64,000 nt of DNA from Anaerolineae bacterium (GTDB lineage Bacteria; Chloroflexota; Anaerolineae; Promineifilales; Promineifilaceae): positions 62,001 to 126,000 of the forward strand of contig JAHDWK010000022.1 of NCBI GenBank assembly GCA_023382655.1. The letters are read 5' to 3'. A program made the translations under genes and the position numbers. Position 1 is the stretch's first letter. Every line of letters starts with the position of its first letter. The notes beneath the pieces are model-generated. The model was not told where the DNA came from. It worked only from the letters and a program-made list of their open reading frames with translations, and ran no database searches. Of this stretch, positions 42,590 through 50,893 are shown in pieces.

Positions 42590-43453
42590 TTAAACCAGCC
42601 CACGACCGGTAATCTTGTGGAAAATATCTTCCAGGGTAGCTTCTTCGCTGTGAACGGTGATCACCTTTTCCTGGCTGAACAAGGCTTGCAGCGTCTGCGC
42701 CGTCTCACTCTCGTCCAGCACAATTTCCCGGACTTCCAGATTGCCGTTTTCACCAGCCACCTGAATTTTGAGGGCGCGTTTGCCGTACTGCTGTTTCAAG
42801 GTATGTGGCGTATCCAGGGCCATGATTTGCCCCTGGTTGATAAAGGCTACCCGGTCAGACAGTTTGTCGGCTTCTTCCATGTCGTGCGTGGTCAGAAAAA
42901 TGGTGGCGCCCCGTTCCCGTTCTTCCAGGATGATGTTGCGGATGCTTTGCGCGGAGGTAGGGTCCAGCCCTTCCGTTGGTTCATCCAGAAAGAGGATGCG
43001 CGGTGTGTTAACCAGTGTGCGCGCCACCATCAACCGCTGCTTCATACCTTTGGAGAAGGTGTCCACCCGGTCATCAGCACGGCCGTCCAACCCTACCCGC
43101 TTTAAGGCTGCTTCTGCATCATACTCTTTGACGGCAAACAGCCGGGCAAACAGAGTCAGGTTTTCACGCGCACTCATTTGCTCATATAAATTGGTCAGTT
43201 CAAAACAAACACCAATTTGGGACTGCACCGCCTTAGGTTTGTGTGCTATGTCCAGACCCAGAAGAAGGGCACGGCCGCCGCGCGGCCGTAATTGTCCCGT
43301 GAGCATCTTGACTGTCGTAGATTTGCCGGCCCCATTTGGCCCCAAGAAGCCCAAAATCTCCCCCTGCTCCACATCAAAAGAGATATGGTCTACCGCCAAC
43401 AAATCCCCATATGTATAGGTCAATCCTTCGGCCACAATCGCTTTTTCCGTCAT
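42590..43453 (-). CDS. ABC transporter ATP-binding protein
   Basis: 287 residues from the ATG at 43453, preceded by AGGAAGAGG. Walker A is GFLGPNGAGKSTTVKMLTGQ, the Q-loop region is QIGVCFELTNLYEQMSA, the signature FSKGMKQRLMVARTLVN replaces the canonical LSGGQ, and Walker B is ILFLDEPTEGLDPTSAQ; the switch His is in TTHDMEEADKL. It belongs to the NatA/CcmA exporter group and powers the two permeases downstream. Cytoplasmic. Confidence 0.93.
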   Translation of the reverse strand: MTEKAIVAEGLTYTYGDLLAVDHISFDVEQGEILGFLGPNGAGKSTTVKMLTGQLRPRGGRALLLGLDIAHKPKAVQSQIGVCFELTNLYEQMSARENLTLFARLFAVKEYDAEAALKRVGLDGRADDRVDTFSKGMKQRLMVARTLVNTPRILFLDEPTEGLDPTSAQSIRNIILEERERGATIFLTTHDMEEADKLSDRVAFINQGQIMALDTPHTLKQQYGKRALKIQVAGENGNLEVREIVLDESETAQTLQALFSQEKVITVHSEEATLEDIFHKITGRGLV

Positions 43454-43594
43454 AATGCCTCTTCCTGATTGGCAACGGCTGGTTGGCTTTGTACCCACCA
43501 CGCACCACCCATCGCCAGACACCAGGCACATTGTAACAAATCCCTGGTCTGGCCGATATTGAGTTTTGTCACATGTGTAGCACGTAAGGAGGAT

Positions 43595-43636
43595 ATGAGC
43601 CTTGCCTTAAGCCAGCCTGTTTTTCTTTGGCGGTAA
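43595..43636 (+). CDS. 13-codon leader-like ORF with strong ribosome-binding site
   Basis: ATG at 43595 is preceded by AAGGAGGAT, the best Shine-Dalgarno in this region, and encodes MSLALSQPVFLWR before a TAA. It lies about 90 bp upstream of the GT2 start. It could be a leader peptide, a decayed N-terminus of the GT2 gene in another frame, or chance. Confidence 0.25.
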   Translation: MSLALSQPVFLWR

Positions 43637-43728
43637 CATGGCGACAGGCTAAACTATTTTTTGGTCGCTGCACAACACAAGCAGCGGCCGGTATGTCTGA
43701 ACCGGATGTAGGAATTTTGGAAAATCAT

Positions 43729-44691
43729 ATGGTGGATGTGGCCGTCATTATCGTCAGTTGGAACGTGCGTGATTATCTGATCAAATGTTTGCGTTCCGTC
43801 TTTGCCGAGTTTAAGCGGTCTGGCTTAACAGGTGAGGTGTGGGTGGTTGATAACGCCTCGACTGACGGAACCGTTAATCTCTTAGGCGATCTGTTCCCCC
43901 AAATTCATTTACTGGCCAATGAGCATAATGTGGGCTTTGGCGCTGCCAATAACCAGGGAATGCGGGCAGCGGCCGAACGTCAGCCACGTTATTATTTTTT
44001 GCTCAACCCTGACACGGTATTAAATCCGGGCGCCTTAAAAGAATTGGTGCACTGCCTGGATGAACGGCCGGATGGGGGCATGGCCGGGGCGCGGCTGGTG
44101 TATGGTGACGGCCGTTTCCAACACAGCGCCTTCAATTTTCCCGGATTAGGCCAACTGGCATTTGACCTGTACCCACTGCCATCTCGTTTGTATGAAAGTC
44201 GGTTGAACGGCCGTTATCGCCGCTCTCTCTACCAGCGCAACGGCAAACCATTTGCCATTGACCACCCATTGGGGGCTACTATGCTGGTGCGCGCTGAAGT
44301 GGCCGAAGCCACCAAAGGTTTTGACGAATCCTACCACATGTACTGCGAAGAGATTGACTGGAGCTGGCGCGTGCAAACCGCCGGCTGGAAAATTTACGCC
44401 GTGCCCACTGCCGAAATTGTACATTATGGCGGTGAAAGTACCCGCCAGGTACCGGCGCGCTCGCTGGTGAACCTGTGGCGCAGTCGGGCACAGTTGTATG
44501 AGCAGCATCACGGCCGTCTCAAACTGAGCATCGCCCGCCAACTGGTCATTCGCGGTATGCGCCGTAAAGCCACCCGTACTACCGACCCCGAACTCAAATG
44601 CGCCTACGAAGAGATAATCTGCATCTGGCAAAACGGGCACAAGCCGGTGGAAGGGTCAGCGGCCGGGTGGCAGGTGGCCGGTGGCAAGTAA
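43729..44691 (+). CDS. Glycosyltransferase family 2 (rhamnosyltransferase-like)
   Basis: 320 residues from the ATG at 43729, because the GT-A core starts at once (MVDVAVIIVSWNVRDYLIKC); an ATG at 43693 is an alternative. Key pieces are VWVVDNASTDGTVNLLGDLF, the donor-binding YYFLLNPDTVLNPGALKELV and YHMYCEEIDWSWRVQTAGWK, the second acidic site of WbbL/RfbN-like enzymes. Cytoplasmic. It starts a plus-strand trio with another GT2 and an ICMT-like gene. Confidence 0.88.
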   Translation: MVDVAVIIVSWNVRDYLIKCLRSVFAEFKRSGLTGEVWVVDNASTDGTVNLLGDLFPQIHLLANEHNVGFGAANNQGMRAAAERQPRYYFLLNPDTVLNPGALKELVHCLDERPDGGMAGARLVYGDGRFQHSAFNFPGLGQLAFDLYPLPSRLYESRLNGRYRRSLYQRNGKPFAIDHPLGATMLVRAEVAEATKGFDESYHMYCEEIDWSWRVQTAGWKIYAVPTAEIVHYGGESTRQVPARSLVNLWRSRAQLYEQHHGRLKLSIARQLVIRGMRRKATRTTDPELKCAYEEIICIWQNGHKPVEGSAAGWQVAGGK

Positions 44692-44697
44692 TGATGT

Positions 44698-44729
44698 AAC
44701 TGGGTAATTGTGTAATTACCCAATTACCC
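44698..44729. repeat. Word-palindrome element (AACTGGGTAATTGTGTAATTACCC type)
   Basis: AACTGGGTAATTGTGTAATTACCCAATTACCC: direct words GGGTAATTG and reverse complements AATTACCC, filling the gap between the two GT2 genes and ending just before the next ATG at 44731. Confidence 0.7.
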
Positions 44730-44730
44730 G

Positions 44731-45471
44731 ATGATCTCCCAACTCACGGCCGTCATCCTCACCTTTAACGAACAATCCCATATCCAACCCTGTATTGAAA
44801 GTCTGTTCTGGGCAGACCGGGTGGTGGTTTTTGACTCGTTCAGCCAGGATGAGACTGTGCCGCTGGCCCAGGCCGTTGGCGCAGAAATTCACCAATCGAA
44901 GTTTGAAAATTATGCCCAGCAGCGCAACGCAGCGCTGGCCGTTATTGTCACCGACTGGCTCTTTTTTGTGGACGCTGACGAGCGTGGGACGCCCGAACTC
45001 GCCGCTGAAATTCGCCAGGTGATGGCGAATCGGCCGGAATGTGGCTGGTGTGTGCCCCGTCATAACTATATCTTTGGCAAACTGACGCGCGGCGCGGGTT
45101 GGTATCCCGATTATCAACTGCGGCTGTTTCGGCACGGCCGTGTCCATTACGAACGCCCCGTCCATGAAATTGCGGTGGTTGATGGCGAGATTGGTTATCT
45201 GCAAAATCCGCTCATCCACCACAACTACCGCGACCTGGCCCACTTCCGCGCCAAACAACAAGCATACACCGCCTATGACGCCTCCATCCTCAAAGCCGAC
45301 GGCATCCGCCCCAAACCACACAATTATATCTTGCAACCGCTCCGCCAGTTTTATTGGCGCTACGTGACATTGCAGGGGCATCAAGACGGCCGTCACGGTC
45401 TGCGCCTCAGCCTGTATATGGCCTATTACGAATGGGTAAAATACCGAAAACTGGCGGCGCTGTGGCGGTAA
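44731..45471 (+). CDS. Glycosyltransferase family 2 (WaaE/KdtX-like)
   Basis: 246 residues. It begins ISQLTAVILTFNEQSHIQPC-IESLFWADRVVVFDSFSQDE, then WLFFVDADERGTPELAAEIR (the D-A-D-E-R donor motif) and RLFRHGRVHYERPVHEIAVV, where H-E is the acceptor-side signature. These match the family of short GT2 enzymes named after lipopolysaccharide core glucosyl-type transferases, but here, with no LPS genes, the acceptor is likely a different lipid glycan. Its TAA stop is part of the word element that follows. Confidence 0.88.
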   Translation: MISQLTAVILTFNEQSHIQPCIESLFWADRVVVFDSFSQDETVPLAQAVGAEIHQSKFENYAQQRNAALAVIVTDWLFFVDADERGTPELAAEIRQVMANRPECGWCVPRHNYIFGKLTRGAGWYPDYQLRLFRHGRVHYERPVHEIAVVDGEIGYLQNPLIHHNYRDLAHFRAKQQAYTAYDASILKADGIRPKPHNYILQPLRQFYWRYVTLQGHQDGRHGLRLSLYMAYYEWVKYRKLAALWR

Positions 45472-45547
45472 TCCGTAATCCGTGATTCGTACCCCATAAT
45501 CGGATTACGGCTCACGGATTACGGCTCACGGATTACGGCTCACGATT
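45467..45547. repeat. Word-repeat element (GGTAATCCGTAATCCGTGATTC type)
   Basis: Left half: GGTAATCCGTAATCCGTGATTCG. Right half: AATCGGATTACGGCTCACGGATTACGGCTCACGGATTACGGCTCACG, a 17-bp unit (GATTACGGCTCACG plus) in three direct copies. It supplies the stop codon of the preceding gene (TAA, 45469-45471) and ends 1 bp before the next start. Confidence 0.85.
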
Positions 45548-46180
45548 ATGACCAACACCCCTACCTTCAACATCCTCCTCTTCACCCTGCTGTTTGTCAG
45601 TTGGGCCGTGCTGCACACGTTGGCGGCGGCGGTGGGGTTGAAGCGGCTATTTCGGAGATGGGTAGGCGAGGCGGCTTATGCTGGTTGGTACCGGCTGTTG
45701 TATAACCTGTTTGCCCTGGTCACGTTTTTGCCGATCTACTTGCTGATTCCGGTGGTGTTGCCGCAGACGGTGGTGTGGAGTTGGTCACGGCCGTATCTCT
45801 ACCTGGCCTCCCTCTTGCAACTCATCGGGTTGGCCGGGCTGATCTACTCCCTCTGGTTAACCGATGTGTGGGAATTTTTAGGCATCCGCCAGGTACTCTG
45901 GTATATGGCTGGGGCAAAAGGGGAAATGCCGCAGCCGCGCTTCATCACCAGCGGTCCCTATTCCCTGGTGCGCCATCCTCTCTACTTTTTTACCCTAGTT
46001 GTGCTGTGGTTTAATCCGGTAATGACGGTGGGGAGTGCGGTGTTTTATACGGCCGTTACCCTCTACTTCTGGCTTGGTTCTATCTACGAAGAAAGGAAAC
46101 TCGCCGCCGGTTATGGCGCTGAATACCAGGCTTACCAGCGGCGAGTCCCTCGTCTTTTTCCCATCAAGAGGCCTTTCTAG
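45548..46180 (+). CDS. Isoprenylcysteine methyltransferase (ICMT)-like membrane protein
   Basis: 210 residues with about five hydrophobic segments. The C-terminal signature is ITSGPYSLVRHPLYFFTLVV (G-P-Y-x3-R-H-P-x-Y) and then IYEERKLAAGYGAEYQAYQR-RVPRLFPI, the SAM-binding and catalytic region of the ICMT/PEMT membrane methyltransferase superfamily. In bacteria the methyl acceptor is unknown, but candidates are lipids or polyprenyl carriers. Follows two GT2 genes in the same direction. Confidence 0.82.
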   Translation: MTNTPTFNILLFTLLFVSWAVLHTLAAAVGLKRLFRRWVGEAAYAGWYRLLYNLFALVTFLPIYLLIPVVLPQTVVWSWSRPYLYLASLLQLIGLAGLIYSLWLTDVWEFLGIRQVLWYMAGAKGEMPQPRFITSGPYSLVRHPLYFFTLVVLWFNPVMTVGSAVFYTAVTLYFWLGSIYEERKLAAGYGAEYQAYQRRVPRLFPIKRPF

Positions 46181-46184
46181 CCAT

Positions 46185-46922
46185 TTACCGCAACCCGGCG
46201 TTTTGTGGGTTGACAGGGATAACCAGGAGGTCACCCAGGTAAATGGTGGGGTAGCCAGTGTAATAACAACCACCTAAATAACCATACCCATAGTAGTTTG
46301 GTCCGCCGGGTACATAATCATAATGAGCGTTGTAGCCGTAACAGCCATAGTTGGCAAAAACCAGTACCTCGAGCGGCACACCATAAGTGCGAGAGATGGA
46401 GAGCAGGGTATCCCCGGCCTTCACCGTGTAATGAATGAGACAGGGAGGACCAATAGGTGTGTCCACGCTACCCACATTGGGTATGTTCCACACTTCACCG
46501 GTCATAATCCAGCCCGGATGTGGCAACCTGTTGGCCGTGACAATTTCGGAAGCGGAAGCGCCGTAACATCGAGCAATCTGGTGCAGCCATTCCCGTTCCT
46601 GCACCGTATGTTGAGTGACAACGCCGGCTGTGGTTGACTCTGGTGCCCCGCCACTGGCGGCATCGGTCGGCGGTGGTTGGGGGGTGGGTGTGGGGTCTAC
46701 GGCCGTGATTTCTGGCGCCGGTAATGTGGCTGTGGGGGCCAATACTTCCCCTGTATTTTGGCCCTCGGGCATTTGTGGCTGCGTTTCGCCAATGGGTACA
46801 ACCGTAGCGCCTGGATAAGCAGTATCGGTAGTAGCCGGTTGGTCACCATTATTGCCGCACCCAACCAACAAAAACGTGGCCGTTAGTAAGGCAAGGCATA
46901 TAAAAAAATGTTGTCGTTTCAT
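46185..46922 (-). CDS. LysM lipoprotein
   Basis: 245 residues. Lipoprotein signal ALLTATFLLVGCGNNGDQ with a lipobox (L-V-G-C), followed by a Pro/Thr-rich linker. Two LysM-like modules follow: TVQEREWLHQIARCYGASAS-EIVTANRLPHPGWIMTG and YTVKAGDTLLSISRTYGVPL-EVLVFANYGCYG, both giving the Y-x-V-x-x-G-D-T-L core or a variant. LysM domains bind peptidoglycan or chitin-like glycans. It is likely anchored in the outer leaflet of the single membrane. Tail residues are rich in Tyr/Gly (YDYVPGGPNYYGYGYLGGCY). Confidence 0.85.
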   Translation of the reverse strand: MKRQHFFICLALLTATFLLVGCGNNGDQPATTDTAYPGATVVPIGETQPQMPEGQNTGEVLAPTATLPAPEITAVDPTPTPQPPPTDAASGGAPESTTAGVVTQHTVQEREWLHQIARCYGASASEIVTANRLPHPGWIMTGEVWNIPNVGSVDTPIGPPCLIHYTVKAGDTLLSISRTYGVPLEVLVFANYGCYGYNAHYDYVPGGPNYYGYGYLGGCYYTGYPTIYLGDLLVIPVNPQNAGLR

Positions 46923-47021
46923 GGGAATCCTCCTGATTTAGATACGCCAGATAACATTATGTCATCCTAATAGACTATACGATAATACAAAATTGTCAAT
47001 CTGGCAAAATCAGGAGGAGAA

Positions 47022-47051
47022 GGGGTAATTGGGTAACTACCCAATCACCCC
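47022..47051. repeat. Word-palindrome element (GGGGTAATTGGGTAACTACCC type)
   Basis: GGGGTAATTGGGTAACTACCCAATCACCCC: arms GGGGTAATTGGGTA and its near reverse complement. It lies 10 bp from the protease stop codon. It resembles the words at 44698 and 49496. Confidence 0.7.
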
Positions 47052-47060
47052 ATTACTTTT

Positions 47061-47954
47061 TCACGACCGTTCTGCTACCACTACCTCAACTGTTTGCACC
47101 TGGCCGCCGCGCAGGATAGTCAGAGGCACGGCCGTGCCAATTTTGTCACCGGACAGCGCCGCCAGTAAATCGTCGTGATTTTGCACGGCCGTGCCGCCCA
47201 CGGCCACAATGGTATCCCCCAACGTCAGGCCGCCTTTTTCCGCCGGGCTGTCTGGCTCCACGCTGACCACTAACAGGCCCCGCTTCTGCCCTACCGTGCC
47301 CCGCAGCGCCTCCGGCAAATGCACACGCTGCGTGCTGACTCCCAGATAACCACGCCGGATACGGCCGTGCGCCAGCAGCGTATCGGCCACCCGCGCCAAT
47401 GTCATTGTGGGCGCGGCCACACTCACCCCGCGCGCCAACGCCGACGTATTCAGCCCGATCAACGCACCATCGGCCCCCACCAGCGGCCCGCCGGAAAAAC
47501 CCGGGTACATCACCAGGTCGGTCTGCACATAGCGGTCAATGATACCGCCGCCCCCGGTGCGCCAGCTATCGCCCAGGGCACTGATGATGCCCCAGGCCGC
47601 TTGCACAGTGTGGCCAGGTCGGGCCAGCGCCAGCACCAGATTGCCCACCGCCACTTCTTGTTTGTTGGCTTCGGCCAGGGGCGTCAGGCTGGCGTCCACG
47701 CGCAGCACGGCCAGATCGGTGCTGGGATCACGGCCGACCAGGGTAGCGGCCAGGCTGCTGCCATCGGCCAACCCGACAGTGATGCCTTCGTCCCGCGCCA
47801 CCACATGGCTGGCGGTGATGATAAGGCCATCGGCGGTCCAGACGATACCGCTGGCGGGTATGCGCCGCCGGCCTTCCACACGCACCACGCTCTGACCGGT
47901 ATTTTTTACTACTTCGGCAAACTGATTGGATAGTTCAACAAGTACATTGCTCAT
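47061..47954 (-). CDS. Trypsin-like serine protease with PDZ domain (HtrA/S1C family)
   Basis: 297 residues from the ATG at 47954, with GGAGG upstream (MSNVLVELSNQFAEVVKNTG). Catalytic triad in order: His in GLIITASHVVARDEGI, Asp in DPSTDLAVLRVDASL, Ser in MYPGFSGGPLVGADGAL. A PDZ domain follows (RGYLGVSTQRVHLPE, GLTLGDTIVAVGGTAVQNHD). Unlike typical DegP/HtrA, no signal peptide or membrane anchor is visible, so a cytoplasmic role is likely. Its promoter region is shared with the divergent gene at 48286. Confidence 0.9.
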   Translation of the reverse strand: MSNVLVELSNQFAEVVKNTGQSVVRVEGRRRIPASGIVWTADGLIITASHVVARDEGITVGLADGSSLAATLVGRDPSTDLAVLRVDASLTPLAEANKQEVAVGNLVLALARPGHTVQAAWGIISALGDSWRTGGGGIIDRYVQTDLVMYPGFSGGPLVGADGALIGLNTSALARGVSVAAPTMTLARVADTLLAHGRIRRGYLGVSTQRVHLPEALRGTVGQKRGLLVVSVEPDSPAEKGGLTLGDTIVAVGGTAVQNHDDLLAALSGDKIGTAVPLTILRGGQVQTVEVVVAERS

Positions 47955-48285
47955 GGTCAAAATCCTCCATATTGATTAAAACTGTTTGTAAGCAGGCGGT
48001 TTAGCCCCATCAGAGGGCGACAAATCGCCTGCTACCAATAAACTGATATACGAAGAAGTGTAACCGGGGAAGAATGTTGGGGATATTAGCGGTATGGTGG
48101 GGTCATACCTGGAAATTTGGGCAGGTGGGAACAGTGGTGGCTTTTATAGCAAATGAAAGCGGGTTGATTTTCAGGCATAACGGCCGTATAACTTTAAGCC
48201 GATTGTTGACGAACGGCCGTAAGTCTGGTTCGATGCATGTTTTGTGTGTACGGTCGTCACCCATAACCTGTTTCTTGGAGGAAAT
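47955..48285. other. 331-bp divergent intergenic region
   Basis: It separates the HtrA-like gene from the sugar dehydrogenase. The protease-proximal part holds the word-palindrome element 47988-48037. The rest is ordinary mixed sequence with two ACGGCCGT octamers about 33 bp apart (48180 and 48213), a TTGACG near 48207, and a GGAGGAAAT ribosome site before 48286. I see no RNA gene or long ORF with a known product in it. Confidence 0.5.
47988..48037. repeat. Word-palindrome element (GTAAGCAGGCGG...CGCCTGCTAC type)
   Basis: GTAAGCAGGCGGTTTAGCCCCATCAG...GGCGACAAATCGCCTGCTACC. Arms: GTAAGCAGGCG and CGCCTGCTAC. Its right half (GGCGACAAATCGCCTGCTAC) differs by two bases from that of the element at 21124-21170, making a shared sub-family. 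Confidence 0.65.
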
Positions 48286-49491
48286 ATGATTAAACCATCT
48301 CAGAACAAAATAACCCGGTATGCGGCTGGCCTGTTTTTAGCGGTAATGATTACCTTTTTCGCGGCTGTAAGTCTGGTCGTAAGGCAAACGGCCGTAGCCC
48401 AAACTGGTGAAAACAGCCCCACCGGGGGCAACCTTGCTTATCTACCGCTGGTTACAAAACCGCTGCCGCCACCACCATTAACAGACCCTTACACAAACGC
48501 CTTCACCAACCCCACGTTTGTCACCCATGCCGGTGACGACCGGCTGTTTGTGGTGCAAAAGGAGGGTAGGATTCAGATATTACATCCCAATGGGCAAATC
48601 TCCGTTTTTCTGGATATTAGCGACCGGGTACTTACTGAAGCCGAAGAGGGATTATACAGTCTGGTATTTGATCCCAACTATGCTGATAACGGCTATTTCT
48701 ATGTGTCGTATTCAGGATTGCGCTTTACCGACGAGCGCTGGTTCCAGGTTGTTCGGTATCAGGCAACGAATAATTCGGCTGATCCCAACACCGAGTGTCG
48801 CCTCTTTGGGCTGCGGATGGATTATCCCGTTCATAATGGCGGTGGCATGGCCCTCCATCCACTTGACGGCCATTTATATGTAGGTGTAGGGGATGACCGG
48901 GGGTTGCTGGCCGCACAGGAAGATGATTCTTACAAAGGCAAACTCGTCAGGTTAGACATCAGCAACCAGACTCCTGGTAGCTGCCCAGGCTCTGCCCAAA
49001 TTATAGCGAAAGGTCTGCGTAATCCCTGGCGTTTTGATTTTGATCCGCTTACCGGGGATATTTATATCGGCGATGTGAATGACCTGACCTGGGAGGAAAT
49101 CAATTACATCCCTTACGGGCAATGGGGTCGGAATTTTGGCTGGCCCTGCATGGAAGGGCCGACTTTTATCGGTTTTCCCATTCAGGCTCAATGTGAGTCT
49201 GTAGGTACTGGTGACTTACCTCTTTATTATTATCCTCACCATCCCAAATGTGCTGTCATTGGCGGTTATGTGCTACGCCGTCCGGAGCAACCGGAACCAC
49301 AGTTTTTGTATGGGGATGCCTGTACCCGTGAGCTTTTCCTGCTTACTCACACTGGCGGCATCGCTTCTGTGGAACTGCTGGGCACGCTTTCTGGCACAGG
49401 GTATATGCTGACTTCATTTGGCAAAGACAATCAGGAACGCCTCTATGCGTTGGAGTTTCCCAACACGATTTATCAGTTGAACATTCCGTAA
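48286..49491 (+). CDS. Secreted PQQ-type sugar dehydrogenase (GSDH family)
   Basis: 401 residues from the ATG at 48286 (GGAGGAAAT upstream). Signal peptide: YAAGLFLAVMITFFAAVSLV. An AYLPLVTKPLPPPP motif follows, then the six-bladed propeller typical of soluble glucose/sorbosone dehydrogenases: NAFTNPTFVTHAGDDRLFVV, GLYSLVFDPNYADNGYFYVS, NGGGMALHPLDGHLYVGVGD, IIAKGLRNPWRFDFDPLTGD-IYIGDVNDLTWEEINY. The conserved His in the GGGMALHP position is present. It is exported and presumably PQQ- and Ca-dependent; true substrate unknown. Confidence 0.88.
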   Translation: MIKPSQNKITRYAAGLFLAVMITFFAAVSLVVRQTAVAQTGENSPTGGNLAYLPLVTKPLPPPPLTDPYTNAFTNPTFVTHAGDDRLFVVQKEGRIQILHPNGQISVFLDISDRVLTEAEEGLYSLVFDPNYADNGYFYVSYSGLRFTDERWFQVVRYQATNNSADPNTECRLFGLRMDYPVHNGGGMALHPLDGHLYVGVGDDRGLLAAQEDDSYKGKLVRLDISNQTPGSCPGSAQIIAKGLRNPWRFDFDPLTGDIYIGDVNDLTWEEINYIPYGQWGRNFGWPCMEGPTFIGFPIQAQCESVGTGDLPLYYYPHHPKCAVIGGYVLRRPEQPEPQFLYGDACTRELFLLTHTGGIASVELLGTLSGTGYMLTSFGKDNQERLYALEFPNTIYQLNIP

Positions 49492-49495
49492 GGAC

Positions 49496-49530
49496 GTAAG
49501 GGGGTAATTGACTGCTCAATTACCCCCTTA
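49496..49530. terminator. Perfect hairpin between convergent genes (word element)
   Basis: TAAGGGGGTAATTGA / TCAATTACCCCCTTA: a perfect 15-bp stem with a 4-base loop CTGC, 4 bp after the sugar dehydrogenase stop and 7 bp before the flavin reductase stop. The word GGGTAATTG matches that of other word elements, so here element and terminator are the same object. Confidence 0.8.
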
Positions 49531-49536
49531 CCCACT

Positions 49537-50154
49537 CTATTCTGGTGGGGGGATGCGGGGCATCTCAAACAGGTTGTTGATGCGGGCGTAGGTGGAACCG
49601 GCCAAGCGACCAATGGGCTGCAAGATTTCGGGCAGGATACGGCCGTCCACCATCACGTCATCACGCACATAGATAGACTGCACCTCGCCGAATACGGCCG
49701 TGCCCCCACCCGGCCCTTCATGCACTACCACAATCTGCTGTAATCTACACTCAAAGGCGATGGGCGCTTCAGCGACGCGGGGGACGCGCACTACCTGGCT
49801 AGAGACGGGCGTCACCCCCGCCCAGGCAAACTCATTGATGCCGGCCTCAAATTCAGTGGCGGTGTGGTTCATCGCTTCTTTGGTGGCTTCGTTGGTAATG
49901 TTGATGACAAATTCCGGCACCTCGCGGATGTTGTAAAGGGTGTCTTTCATGCGCCCCCGGTGGCTGCTCCAGCCGGGGCAAAAGAGTAGGGTCATGGGAT
50001 CAGAGGCAACGGCCGTAAAAAAACTAAACGGCGCCAGGTTCAAATTCCCGGCCTTATCCATGGTACTGACCCAGGCAATGGGGCGGGGAACAATGGAACC
50101 AATCATCAGTTTATAACGATCATTGTGGTGCAGGTCTTGAGGGTCAATAATCAT
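49537..50154 (-). CDS. Flavin reductase family protein
   Basis: 205 residues from the ATG at 50154 (MIIDPQDLHHNDRYKLMIGS). Conserved blocks are MIGSIVPRPIAWVSTMDKAG, NLAPFSFFTAVASDPMTLLF and NIREVPEFVINITNEATKEA, the FMN-binding split-barrel of the flavin reductase domain superfamily. It likely reduces FMN with NAD(P)H or binds it as partner for a monooxygenase; no such partner lies next to it. A TTG at 50169 would overlap the upstream stop. Confidence 0.88.
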   Translation of the reverse strand: MIIDPQDLHHNDRYKLMIGSIVPRPIAWVSTMDKAGNLNLAPFSFFTAVASDPMTLLFCPGWSSHRGRMKDTLYNIREVPEFVINITNEATKEAMNHTATEFEAGINEFAWAGVTPVSSQVVRVPRVAEAPIAFECRLQQIVVVHEGPGGGTAVFGEVQSIYVRDDVMVDGRILPEILQPIGRLAGSTYARINNLFEMPRIPPPE

Positions 50155-50162
50155 AGGGATGT

Positions 50163-50819
50163 TTACCAATCTTCGGCCATTTCGTCCCAGGTTTGTTCCT
50201 GGACAATTTCTACCAATTCACCGTCGTAGTCGAACATTTCGTTAATGCCGGCAACGGCCGTGAGCATAATATCATCGTCATACGGCCGTTGTCCCATTTT
50301 ATCCATCTGCTTTTTCATCTGCGTCACCGTCACCCGCACCCGACCATTTCGTTTGGGCTTCTGGCTTTTTAACGCGCCCACCAACACCTCCGACAGCCGG
50401 ATCGCCAGTTCCTTCATCTCCGTGTCATTCATCGTCGTGTTAATATCGTTATCTTGCTCAAAATCCCAATAGATGGAGTTAGCCATTTCATAACGAAACC
50501 AGGCCTCATTAGTCTTCTGCGCTTCAGTTTTATAGAACCGCTGCGCTGGAATTGGCTCTGGTTCATCTTCAAGTGGGGGCGGGAAATAGGGCGAAGGTGA
50601 AGGCGTTGTCACATTAGTCGTCATAATTTTGATGGCGCCATAACCAACGACGATAGAGGCGATCATCACCAGTAGGGAGGCTTCAAACAGAGTGAACGGT
50701 GTTATTTTGATGAGCAGCCAGCCCACCCCCACCGACCAGCCAATAATCACCGCCAGACATAAAAGCCCGACCAGAAAGACAATCAACACCAATAACAAAA
50801 AACTAAAGACTGTCCTCAT
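50163..50819 (-). CDS. Membrane protein of unknown function
   Basis: 218 residues. Two hydrophobic segments at the N-terminus (VFSFLLLVLIVFLVGLLCLA and FTLFEASLLVMIASIVVGYG) are followed by a Pro-rich linker and a soluble C-terminal domain with acidic residues (NDINTTMNDTEMKELAIRLS-EVLVGALK, ending VEIVQEQTWDEMAEDW). The C-terminal domain probably faces the cytoplasm. I recognise no family. It is 9 bp upstream of the flavin reductase on the same strand. Confidence 0.5.
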   Translation of the reverse strand: MRTVFSFLLLVLIVFLVGLLCLAVIIGWSVGVGWLLIKITPFTLFEASLLVMIASIVVGYGAIKIMTTNVTTPSPSPYFPPPLEDEPEPIPAQRFYKTEAQKTNEAWFRYEMANSIYWDFEQDNDINTTMNDTEMKELAIRLSEVLVGALKSQKPKRNGRVRVTVTQMKKQMDKMGQRPYDDDIMLTAVAGINEMFDYDGELVEIVQEQTWDEMAEDW

Positions 50820-50893
50820 GTAGAATTACCTGCCTTTTCAATTTCCCAGGCAGTAACGATAACAAACAATCTATGTGGCTACAAAATTTGCGG

